Shown: positions 57,372-64,000 of the stretch, piece by piece
Layout: each line of letters starts with the position of its first letter
Numbering within the stretch: position 1 is the first letter of the stretch
Source: DDH964 sp963806685
GTDB taxonomy: Bacteria > Desulfobacterota > Desulfuromonadia > Desulfuromonadales > DDH964
Length of the DNA stretch: 64,000 bases
Assembly: GCA_963806685.1 (NCBI GenBank)
Contig: CAWDZB010000011.1
Span: 124,001-188,000, forward strand
Direction of reading: 5' to 3'
Made by a program: the position numbers and the translations under genes
The notes under the pieces: model-generated
Told to the model about the DNA's origin: nothing
Seen by the model: the letters and a program-made list of their open reading frames with translations, nothing else
The model's database searches: none

Positions 57372-58559
57372 ATGTCCGCCCACCGCATCCATCGCTATAT
57401 CGCCTGGGAGATCACCATCCCGGCCCTGCTCGGGCTGCTGATCTTCACCTTCGTGCTGATCCTCGGCAGGCTCCTCAAGCTGGCGGAACTGGTCATCAAC
57501 CAGGGGGTCCCGGTCGGGCAGATCACGACCCTCTTCGCCTACCTGATGCCAACCTTGCTGGTCATCACCATCCCCCTCGGCTTCCTGCTCGGGGTGCTGC
57601 TCGGCTTCACCCGGCTCTCCACCGACAACGAGATCACCGCTTTGAAATCGACCGGTGTCAGTCTCTACCGACTGATGCGCCCGGTGCTGACCTGTGCTCT
57701 GGCGGCCTCGGCACTGACCGCCCTGTCGACCCTGGTGATCGCCCCGGCCTGCAAGCAACTCTTCCGCAGCCAGGTGTTCGAAATCGCCCTGAGTCAGGCC
57801 AACATCAAGTTGCAGCCCCGCACCTTCAACGACGATTTCGAGGGCCTGGCCATCTATGCCAACGGTGTCGACGAGCAAAATGGCACCATGCAGGGAATAC
57901 TCATTGCCGACGAGCGCTCGGGAAAGGCCCCGGCAGTGATCCTGGCCCGCACCGGGCGGATCATTCCCGACCGCAACCAGATGGCGGTCACCCTGCGTCT
58001 CACCGACGGCAGCATCCACCGCGAGCCCGAGGGCAAGAAAGGGGACACCTATCAACTGGTGGTCTTCTCCAGCTACGATATCAACCTCAGCCTCGGGCAA
58101 CAGTTGCCGAGCAAGGAAAGCCGCTACCGGAAGCCCTCCGAGTATCCCCTCGGCGAACTTCTCGACAGCCGACGTACCGCTGCTGAGGGCTCCCAGCGCA
58201 CCAGCTTCGATGTTGAGCTCCAGCGGCGCCTGATCCTGCCGCTGGCGCCGTTGATTTTCGCCCTGATCGGGGTGCCGCTCGGTATCCAGTCCAACCGGAC
58301 CGGCCGCGGCAGCGGCTTTTCCCTCGCTCTGGCGGTCTTTCTCTTCTACTATATGCTGCTGTCGTTGGCCCAAACCCTGGTGGAGGAAAAGGGGTATCCG
58401 GTGATCCCGACCCTGTGGGCACCAAGTGTTCTGTTTTTTGCCGGAGGTTTCTACCTGCTGCGCCTGACCGCCCGCGAGCAACGCCTGCCGCTGGCCGAAT
58501 GGCTGGCCGAACGCTGGCGGCTGGTCCGTCGGCTTCTGCGCCGCCGGGGGCTTGCATGA
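57372..58559 (+). CDS. lptF: LPS export ABC transporter permease LptF
   Basis: A 395-residue YjgP/YjgQ-family permease: TMs at about 12-35, 55-80 and 98-122, a periplasmic beta-jellyroll (about 135-265) and three C-terminal TMs with 'LPLAPLIFALIGVPLGIQSN'. With LptG and LptB it extracts lipopolysaccharide from the inner membrane. The protein begins 'HRIHRYIAWEITIPALLG' as the family does, so the ATG at 57372 is right although it has no Shine-Dalgarno site. Its stop overlaps the lptG ATG by 4 bases. Confidence 0.95.
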   Translation: MSAHRIHRYIAWEITIPALLGLLIFTFVLILGRLLKLAELVINQGVPVGQITTLFAYLMPTLLVITIPLGFLLGVLLGFTRLSTDNEITALKSTGVSLYRLMRPVLTCALAASALTALSTLVIAPACKQLFRSQVFEIALSQANIKLQPRTFNDDFEGLAIYANGVDEQNGTMQGILIADERSGKAPAVILARTGRIIPDRNQMAVTLRLTDGSIHREPEGKKGDTYQLVVFSSYDINLSLGQQLPSKESRYRKPSEYPLGELLDSRRTAAEGSQRTSFDVELQRRLILPLAPLIFALIGVPLGIQSNRTGRGSGFSLALAVFLFYYMLLSLAQTLVEEKGYPVIPTLWAPSVLFFAGGFYLLRLTAREQRLPLAEWLAERWRLVRRLLRRRGLA

Positions 58560-59638
58560 CCCTGATCACCCGTTACCTGCTGCGAGCCTTTTTCCGCATT
58601 TTCCTGTTGTCGTTGCTGGCTTTCTCCGGCATCTACCTGCTGGTCGACTTCGTCGAAAACGTCGACAACTTCATTGCCCGGCATGCGGCGGCCAGCGATT
58701 ACCTGACCTATTTTCTGGGCAAGCTGCCACAAATTCTCACCCAGGTAATGCCGATGGCGATCCTCTTCGGGGTGTTTATGACCCTCGGCGGGCTGTCACG
58801 CAACAACGAGCTGACCGCGATGCGCGCCGGAGGCATCAACCTCTGGCGCATCAGCCTGCCGTTATTGGGGATGGCCCTGCTGGCGACCGGCGGGACCTTC
58901 GTCGCCAATGAGTATGTGGTACCGTTCACGGCCCGAAAAGTTAACCTGATCGACCACACCATTATCAAAGGAGAACCTCGCCAGCTGCTGCGTCGGGACC
59001 GGCTTTGGTTCCGTGAAGGGGACCAACTGGTCAATATTCGGCTGGTCCTCCCTGCGGAAAAGATCCTCTACGGCATCTCGATTTTCCACATCGATCGTGA
59101 TTTCCGGCTTCTTTCCCGCATCGACGCCGAGCGAGCGAGTTTCCGTGATGGGCATTGGGTCTTTCAGAACCTGCTGATCCGCACCTTCGATCCCAAGGGT
59201 GAACAACAGGTCACCCTGCAGCGGGAAAAGGAGCAGGTTCTGGCCATTGGAAAAACTCCCGAGGATTTCGCAACCCCCGATTTTCACAACGAGGATCTGA
59301 CCTTCAGCCAACTCCGGCAGCTGGTTGACAGCCTTGAGGGAGAGGGCTTCGAGGCGACCCGCTACCGGGTCGACATGATGGCCCGTCTCGCCACCCCCTT
59401 TACCTGCCTGATCATGGCTTTTCTCGGCATCCCCTTCGCCCTGCAGAAGGGACGCAATGCCAATCTGGCGATGGGTGTGGCCCTGAGTGTCGCAGTCGGA
59501 GTGACCTTTTACCTTCTCCAGGCCATGTTGATAGCTTTCGGCTATTCGGCCGTTATTCCTCCCGTCGTTGCTGCCTGGGCGCCCAATCTGCTTTTTATCC
59601 TGATCGGCATCTGGCTCCTGCTTTCATCGAGGGATTGA
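58556..59638 (+). CDS. lptG: LPS export ABC transporter permease LptG
   Basis: A 360-residue permease of the same family: 'ITRYLLRAFFRIFLLSLLAF' opens it, 'FVENVDNFI' follows, then 'MAILFGVFMTLGGLSRNNEL', a periplasmic jellyroll (about 140-260) and C-terminal TMs with 'FLGIPFALQKGRNANLAMGV'. It pairs with LptF. I chose the ATG at 58556, in the ATGA overlap with lptF; the upstream frame start lies inside lptF. LptB and LptC are not in the window. Confidence 0.95.
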   Translation: MTLITRYLLRAFFRIFLLSLLAFSGIYLLVDFVENVDNFIARHAAASDYLTYFLGKLPQILTQVMPMAILFGVFMTLGGLSRNNELTAMRAGGINLWRISLPLLGMALLATGGTFVANEYVVPFTARKVNLIDHTIIKGEPRQLLRRDRLWFREGDQLVNIRLVLPAEKILYGISIFHIDRDFRLLSRIDAERASFRDGHWVFQNLLIRTFDPKGEQQVTLQREKEQVLAIGKTPEDFATPDFHNEDLTFSQLRQLVDSLEGEGFEATRYRVDMMARLATPFTCLIMAFLGIPFALQKGRNANLAMGVALSVAVGVTFYLLQAMLIAFGYSAVIPPVVAAWAPNLLFILIGIWLLLSSRD

Positions 59639-59701
59639 ACCCGGGCTTGTCTCTCGACCGGCCTGTGGTTTAATAATCAAAACCTTGATGTGGAGGATAC
59701 G

Positions 59702-60550
59702 ATGCTTCTGCGGGTGGTCCTTTGCGGTTTTTTTCTTCTCTGTTCGGCGCCGGCTTTCAGCGCGGCACAAATCACCTCCTTGAGCCCTGACAATGCCAGC
59801 CCAGGGACGGAGATCACCGTGACCGGCGGACCCTTTGAGGCCGGTATCGCAGTACTGGTCGGTGAGGCGAAAATTTCGCCGCAGACCCTTGAAAAGCGGC
59901 GGCTGACCTTTGTCCTGCCACCCTTGCCCGCCGGGCAGTACCTGCTACGCTTGGCCGACGACGGTCGGGTATCGCCGTTTCCCCTGCTGTTCAGGGTTGT
60001 CGCCCCCCAGCCCCTGGTTAACGCCATCAACCCGCCGGAATTCGACGAATGCATCACCGATCCGCATCCCCTGGTCACCATCAAAGGCAGCGGGTTCGAC
60101 AGTCATGCCAGCCTGCAGATCGACGGGGTCGCCGTTCCCGTCGACTCGATCGCCGAGAACCAGATCACCCTGACGGCCCCTCCCCTCTCCGCCGGACCCC
60201 ACCAAATAGTGGTCACCAACCCCTCGGGAAAACGTTCCTTCCCGCGCGGGTTGCTCATCAATGGCACCCCGGAAATCTTTTCCGCCCAGGTCGGCAGCGA
60301 CGAGGTCACCTCCTATGCTCTGATTCTGGATGGTAAAAATTTCCTCGCCTCCTCGCAGTTGCTGGTCGACGGCAAGCGCGTCCCCCTAATGCAGAGCGTC
60401 CCCCCCGGACAGGACAGCGCCACCTTCAGCGACTGCCGAACAATCATTTACCATCGTCACCCCTACAGCAGTCAGCCCAAGCGCATTGCCCTCCAGGTAG
60501 TGAACCCGGGCGGCAAGGAGAGCGCGACAACCTTCGTTCAGGCCCCTTGA
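59702..60550 (+). CDS. Secreted IPT/TIG-domain protein
   Basis: A 282-residue protein with a signal peptide (about 1-20, cleavage near 'AFSAAQ'), then about three Ig-like IPT/TIG repeats: 'ITSLSPDNASPGTEITVTGG', 'VNAINPPEFDECITDPHPLV' with 'TIKGSGFDSHASLQIDG', and a third ending 'RIALQVVNPGGKESATTFV'. Such domains occur in surface and adhesion proteins. The ATG at 59702 has GGAGG 6 bases upstream; the ATG at 59690 is upstream of that site. It lies 63 bases after lptG and before a very long terminator. Function unknown. Confidence 0.8.
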   Translation: MLLRVVLCGFFLLCSAPAFSAAQITSLSPDNASPGTEITVTGGPFEAGIAVLVGEAKISPQTLEKRRLTFVLPPLPAGQYLLRLADDGRVSPFPLLFRVVAPQPLVNAINPPEFDECITDPHPLVTIKGSGFDSHASLQIDGVAVPVDSIAENQITLTAPPLSAGPHQIVVTNPSGKRSFPRGLLINGTPEIFSAQVGSDEVTSYALILDGKNFLASSQLLVDGKRVPLMQSVPPGQDSATFSDCRTIIYHRHPYSSQPKRIALQVVNPGGKESATTFVQAP

Positions 60551-60554
60551 ATCC

Positions 60555-60607
60555 GCCCACAAAGCAAAAAGGCCCCGCGAATTGCGGGGCCTTTTTGCTT
60601 TGTGGGC
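60555..60607. terminator. Very long bidirectional terminator between the IPT gene and ahcY
   Basis: A perfect inverted repeat of 24 bp (60555-60578 with 60584-60607) and a 5-base loop. It has A5 and T5 tracts flanking the GC core on both arms, so it ends transcription from both the plus-strand IPT gene and the minus-strand ahcY. Confidence 0.93.
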
Positions 60608-60615
60608 TCGGCATG

Positions 60616-62100
60616 TCAGTACCGGTAATGTTCCGGCTTGAAGGGCCCCTCGACCGGCACGTCGATGTAGGCGGCCTGCTCCGGGGTCAGCACCGTCAGC
60701 CTGGCGCCGAGTTTGGCCAGGTGCAGCCGGGCGACCTTCTCGTCAAGGATCTTCGGCAGCACGTAGACCTTCTTCCCGTACTGGTCGTCGCGGGTGAAGA
60801 GCTCGATCTGGGCGATCACCTGGTTGCTGAAACTGTTCGACATGACGAAGGAGGGGTGGCCGGTAGCGCAGCCGAGGTTGAGCAGCCGGCCCTCGGCCAG
60901 AACGATGACGCTGTGACCGTCGGGGAAGAGCCACTGGTCGACCTGGTTGCCGTGCTCGACAGGGTTCTTGATGTTGATTTTCTTGATACTTGGGACTTTG
61001 GCAAGGCCGGCCATGTCGATCTCGTTGTCGAAGTGGCCGATGTTACCGACGATGGCATTGTGCTTCATCGCCTGCATGTGCCCGGCGGTGATGATCCGGT
61101 AGTTACCTGTGGTGGTAATGAAGATGTCGGCCTCGGCGACCACGTCCTCGAGGGTCTTGACCTCGTATCCCTCCATCAGGGCCTGCAGGGCGCAGATCGG
61201 GTCGATCTCGGTTACGATGACCCGCGCCCCCTGGCCGCGCAACGACTGGCAGCACCCCTTGCCGACGTCGCCGTAGCCGCAGACCACCGCGACCTTGCCG
61301 GAGAGCATGACGTCGGTGGCGCGCATGATGCCGTCGACCAGCGAATGTCGGCAGCCGTAGACGTTGTCGAACTTACTCTTGGTCACCGAGTCGTTGACGT
61401 TCATCGCCGGGAAGGGGAGCTGGCCGTCGCGGGCGAGCTGGTAGAGGCGATGGACGCCAGTGGTGGTTTCTTCGGTCACCCCCTTGATGGAGGCGAGGAT
61501 CGCCGTCCAGTCATTGCGCTTTTCGGCGATGGAGGAGGCGAGACACTTGACCAATTCGGCCCAGTCTTCGGGATCGTCGCCGGCGAGGGCCGGCACCCCA
61601 GCCTCCTGCCACTCGGCTCCCTTGAGCACCATCATGGTGGCATCGCCACCGTCGTCGAGGATCATGTTCGGCAACTCTCCCTCCGGCCAGGAAAGCGCCT
61701 GCTCGGTGCACCACCAGTACTCAGCGAGGGTCTCCCCCTTCCAGGCGAAAACCGGCACGCCCCGGGGCACCTCCGGGGTCCCAGCGGGTCCAACGGCAAC
61801 CGCCGCGGCGGCCTGGTCCTGGGTCGAGAAGATGTTGCAGGAGGCCCAGCGCACTTGGGCTCCGAGGGTGACCAGGGTTTCGATGAGGACCGCGGTCTGG
61901 ATGGTCATGTGCAGGGAGCCGGTGATGCGCGCGCCGGCCAGCGGCTGCGTCGCGCCAAACTCCTCGCGCAGGGCAATCAGGCCGGGCATTTCGACCTCGG
62001 CCAGTTCGATCTCCTTGCGTCCGAGCTTGGCCAGCTTCAAATCCTTGACCTTGTAGGCGTCCCGGGCCAGAACCGGGTTGGTTGCAGATTGTTGCGACAT
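60616..62100 (-). CDS. ahcY: Adenosylhomocysteinase (SAH hydrolase)
   Basis: A 494-residue SahH that splits S-adenosylhomocysteine to adenosine and homocysteine. It has 'ARITGSLHMTIQTAVLIETL', 'NMILDDGGDATMMV', the NAD site 'VAVVCGYGDVGKGCCQSLRG', 'GHFDNEIDM', and the C-terminal 'GPFKPEHYRY'. It is the longer bacterial type with an extra ~40-residue insert. I give the ATG at 62100; a GTG two codons earlier (62106) is also possible. It follows the SahR-like regulator by 41 bases, a functional pair. Confidence 0.97.
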   Translation of the reverse strand: MSQQSATNPVLARDAYKVKDLKLAKLGRKEIELAEVEMPGLIALREEFGATQPLAGARITGSLHMTIQTAVLIETLVTLGAQVRWASCNIFSTQDQAAAAVAVGPAGTPEVPRGVPVFAWKGETLAEYWWCTEQALSWPEGELPNMILDDGGDATMMVLKGAEWQEAGVPALAGDDPEDWAELVKCLASSIAEKRNDWTAILASIKGVTEETTTGVHRLYQLARDGQLPFPAMNVNDSVTKSKFDNVYGCRHSLVDGIMRATDVMLSGKVAVVCGYGDVGKGCCQSLRGQGARVIVTEIDPICALQALMEGYEVKTLEDVVAEADIFITTTGNYRIITAGHMQAMKHNAIVGNIGHFDNEIDMAGLAKVPSIKKINIKNPVEHGNQVDQWLFPDGHSVIVLAEGRLLNLGCATGHPSFVMSNSFSNQVIAQIELFTRDDQYGKKVYVLPKILDEKVARLHLAKLGARLTVLTPEQAAYIDVPVEGPFKPEHYRY

Positions 62101-62141
62101 TTTCACCTCTTCTTCTCGCTGGCCGGGCAGTGCCGGCGGGT

Positions 62142-63074
62142 TCAGGGTTCAACCTTCCTGGCACGCATCAGGAAGGCTGCGAACGGTCCCGGATAACCGG
62201 AGAGTTCGCGATAAAGATCGATAGTAAAACCGGCGCCATCCAGCCATTCAGCAAGCTGGTCACGGGCAAAGCCAAGCCACTGGTCGCCGAGCTCTACCCG
62301 GGCCCATTCCTGCTCATGGCGCTGCAGATCGAGGATGACCAGACTGCCGGCGGGACGAAGCACCCGGAACAATTCATCGAGGGCGGATTGCGGCCGGGCG
62401 GCATGATGCATTGTCAGGTGCAGCAGCGCCGCATCGACGCTGGCATCGGCCAACGGCAGATGGGACATCTCCCCGAGGCGCAACTCGACCCACTCCTCCA
62501 GGTTCTCCACCGCCACGCGGGTCCGGGCTTCGGCCAGCATCGCCGGCGACTGGTCGATGCCGATCACCTGCCGGGAAGCGGCACACAGGGCCGGCAAGAG
62601 AGCACCGGTGCCGACTCCGAGATCGAGCAGCACCCCCTCCGAGGGGAGGCATTCGAGCACCTGGGATCGCCAACTGTCCAAGGGCAGGAAGCGTTCGGCC
62701 AGCACCTCCCACTGCCGGGCGTGACGATCGAAAAAGGCCCTGCTGGCCTGGCGCCGCCGCTCCAGAACTTCCTGCAGCCGACACAGGTCTCGTCCGTGGT
62801 TAGCGATCTCATCGCTGCGGGTTGCCAGGAGCTTCCAGAAGGAGCGGAGGGGTTCCTGCTCGACGAGACTGCGATAGTAACGCCAAGTTCCCTGGCGCTG
62901 GGCGGCAACCAAGCCGGCATCGGCAAGGATTTTCAGGTGCCTGGAAATGCGCGACTGGCCCATGCCAAAGACTGCGGTGAGCTCCTGGACCGTCAACTCG
63001 CCCTGGGTGAGAATCGCGACCAGGCGCAGGCGCGTTCCATCGCCAAGGGCTTTCAAAACTTGCAGCAGGGCCAT
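62142..63074 (-). CDS. ArsR-type regulator fused to SAM methyltransferase domain (SahR-like)
   Basis: A 310-residue protein. Residues 1-80 are an ArsR winged helix ('LKALGDGTRLRLVAILTQGE', 'QSRISRHLKILADAGLVAAQ'). Residues about 120-310 are a class I methyltransferase fold with 'VLLDLGVGTGALLPAL' and 'VIGIDQSPAMLAEARTRV'. SahR regulators in Proteobacteria have this design, bind SAH, and control the SAM cycle; here it stands directly before ahcY on the same strand, which fits. Whether it still methylates anything is unknown. A dyad overlaps its own promoter, suggesting autoregulation. Confidence 0.85.
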   Translation of the reverse strand: MALLQVLKALGDGTRLRLVAILTQGELTVQELTAVFGMGQSRISRHLKILADAGLVAAQRQGTWRYYRSLVEQEPLRSFWKLLATRSDEIANHGRDLCRLQEVLERRRQASRAFFDRHARQWEVLAERFLPLDSWRSQVLECLPSEGVLLDLGVGTGALLPALCAASRQVIGIDQSPAMLAEARTRVAVENLEEWVELRLGEMSHLPLADASVDAALLHLTMHHAARPQSALDELFRVLRPAGSLVILDLQRHEQEWARVELGDQWLGFARDQLAEWLDGAGFTIDLYRELSGYPGPFAAFLMRARKVEP

Positions 63075-63097
63075 ATCAGAATCCCCAGTTAATACAA

Positions 63098-63113
63098 ATC
63101 AAGTTTTCCTGAT
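63098..63113. promoter_or_regulatory. Probable operator of the SahR-like regulator
   Basis: ATCAAGTTTTCCTGAT: inverted repeat with one mismatch around a 4-base centre, 24 bases before the regulator ATG and overlapping the -10 hexamer by 3 bases. ArsR proteins usually bind such dyads. Confidence 0.55.
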
Positions 63114-63140
63114 ATAGCATTCCCTAGCGTGGACCGTCAA
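63111..63140 (-). promoter_or_regulatory. Promoter of the regulator-ahcY operon
   Basis: Minus-strand TTGACG (63135-63140), 18 bases, TATATC (63111-63116). Confidence 0.55.
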
Positions 63141-63144
63141 TACC

Positions 63145-63188
63145 AAAACCGGGAGGGGGCAACCGATCAGTTGCCCCCTCCCGGTTTT
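63145..63188 (-). terminator. Terminator after the glycine-zipper lipoprotein gene
   Basis: A perfect 18-bp inverted repeat (63145-63162 with 63171-63188), 8-base loop, ending in TTTT on the minus strand, 22 bases past the lipoprotein stop. Confidence 0.9.
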
Positions 63189-63210
63189 GCCAGCCCTGGC
63201 GCCGGTCCGT

Positions 63211-63936
63211 CTACAGCGACAGGATCGCGTTGTACAACTGGCCGTTGTCGGCATCCCGCACCTGCAGGCGCAACTGGCTGGCCGAGGGCGCCTCGCCGGG
63301 GAAAAACAGGAACCCCCGCCCCAGGATCTCGGGCTTGATGCTTCGGTTTTCCAGGGTCTTGTTGGCCAGGTCCTCGGAAATCTGGCGCTCCTCCTCTCCG
63401 GAGGAGGCGCTCCTCGCACCGCCGAGAAGGGCTCCCCCGGCCGCGCCCACGGCCGCCCCCTTGCCGAGGGCCTCACCGACGTTTTCCCCCGCAAGGATTC
63501 CAATGGCGGCGCCGATGACGGCACCGCCGGCGGCGCCGAGCAGCGAACTTTTAGCTGACCCCTTGGCGATCCTGGCATATTCTGAACTACCTTCGACCCG
63601 TTGGTAGGCAGTACGGCGGTCCAGCAGGTTCCAGTAGTTGCCGGCAGCATCGATCAGAAACGTCTGTTCCGGGACCACTTCCAGAGTATGGCTGCCGACG
63701 TTGTCGATCACCACCTGGACCGGCAGTAACCCGGCACCACGAATATCGAAACCGAAAGCATCCCTCGCCCTGGCCTTGTCGGCATAGGCCTCGGCGGCGA
63801 CCTGGGCACCGCCCACCACCTGCATCCCAGCATAGGCGGCCGGCGGACGGAAGGGAACTTCCTGGCTCTGGTAGGGGGTACACGCTGCCAGCAGCAGCAC
63901 GATGCAAAACGAGACAAGATTCAGGAATTTTTTCAC
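63211..63936 (-). CDS. Glycine-zipper outer-membrane lipoprotein, function unknown
   Basis: A 241-residue protein with a signal peptide and lipobox ('LLLAAC', lipidated C19). A beta-rich region (about 55-120) follows, then an alternating Gly/Ala stretch 'LLGAAGGAVIGAAIGILAGE' and 'GKGAAVGAAGGALLGGA' (about 132-175), a glycine zipper that packs in membranes. The C-terminal region has 'GFLFFPGEAPSASQLRLQVR', seen in conserved lipoproteins of this type. It is transcribed alone, toward its own terminator. GGAGGCC precedes the ATG. Bases 63937-64000 show nothing further. Confidence 0.8.
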   Translation of the reverse strand: MKKFLNLVSFCIVLLLAACTPYQSQEVPFRPPAAYAGMQVVGGAQVAAEAYADKARARDAFGFDIRGAGLLPVQVVIDNVGSHTLEVVPEQTFLIDAAGNYWNLLDRRTAYQRVEGSSEYARIAKGSAKSSLLGAAGGAVIGAAIGILAGENVGEALGKGAAVGAAGGALLGGARSASSGEEERQISEDLANKTLENRSIKPEILGRGFLFFPGEAPSASQLRLQVRDADNGQLYNAILSL

Positions 63937-64000
63937 GCTGGCCTCCTTGGACTGAATTCAATTTTACCATGCGGCCCAAGGCGGACAATACTCCCTAACC

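Noticed and set aside
60555..60607. Attachment site or transposon end suggested by the 24-bp perfect inverted repeat
   Set aside because: It sits exactly between two convergent gene ends with T-tracts in both directions, which a bidirectional terminator explains; no integrase or transposase is near.

Overview
The window is a GC-rich, densely packed stretch of bacterial chromosome. Most of it looks like a Deltaproteobacterium (Desulfobacterota) of the Desulfuromonadales/Geobacter type. The reasons are a leucine T-box leader in front of leuA in an otherwise Gram-negative gene set (lptFG, long-form asd, RND efflux), a membrane HD-GYP protein with a periplasmic CXXCH haem motif, an ahcY gene beside an ArsR-methyltransferase regulator, and the run pheA-tyrA-aroA-cmk-ispH-rpsA-sppA-ihfB. 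Genus and species cannot be fixed from the sequence alone. I see no tRNA, rRNA, CRISPR array, phage or intact insertion sequence.

Layout. 1-1.5 kb: a partner-switching module (PP2C phosphatase fragment, STAS protein, anti-sigma kinase). 1.5-3.9 kb: pseudouridine synthase, lgt and a HAD phosphatase. 3.9-4.5 kb: a non-coding region with a candidate structured RNA and a strong terminator. 4.5-12.9 kb: the aromatic amino acid, cmk, ispH, rpsA, sppA, ihfB run. 13-14.8 kb: an aminotransferase and the wreck of a formate/nitrite transporter gene. 14.9-22.6 kb: recJ, a TPR protein, secF, secD, yajC, tgt, queA. 22.7-25.2 kb: a DUF2065 protein and the haem-motif HD-GYP protein. 25.3-31.5 kb: ygiQ, a small Cys-rich protein, argC, rpsI, rplM, a Usp, truA and an EcfT-like protein. 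31.6-42.4 kb: asd and leuB, then an RND pump with its adaptor, then leuD, leuC and leuA with their T-box leader. 42.6-48.5 kb: psd and ilvC, ilvN, ilvB, ilvD. 48.6-57.2 kb: the rpsB-tsf-pyrH-frr-ferredoxin and uppS-cdsA-dxr-rseP-tsaB-DUF465 run. 57.4-60.6 kb: lptF, lptG and an IPT/TIG protein. 60.6-63.9 kb: ahcY, a SahR-like regulator and a glycine-zipper lipoprotein.

The genes work together mainly in branched-chain amino acid synthesis (ilvBNCD, leuABCD), aromatic amino acid synthesis (aroA, tyrA, pheA, aminotransferase), the MEP isoprenoid route (dxr, ispH) feeding uppS, envelope building (lgt, cdsA, psd, lptFG, secDF-yajC), and translation.

The less ordinary signals are: a 38-codon leucine-rich leader ORF placed between the T-box terminator and leuA and overlapping the leuA start; several intergenic arrays with strict 7-base periodicity that invert at their centre; a candidate plus-strand structured RNA near 4.04-4.29 kb; a leaderless-looking lptF promoter; and frame disruptions in ispH, secD, the RND pump gene and the usp gene. 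The first two of those genes are normally essential, so sequence or assembly error is a real possibility for all four.
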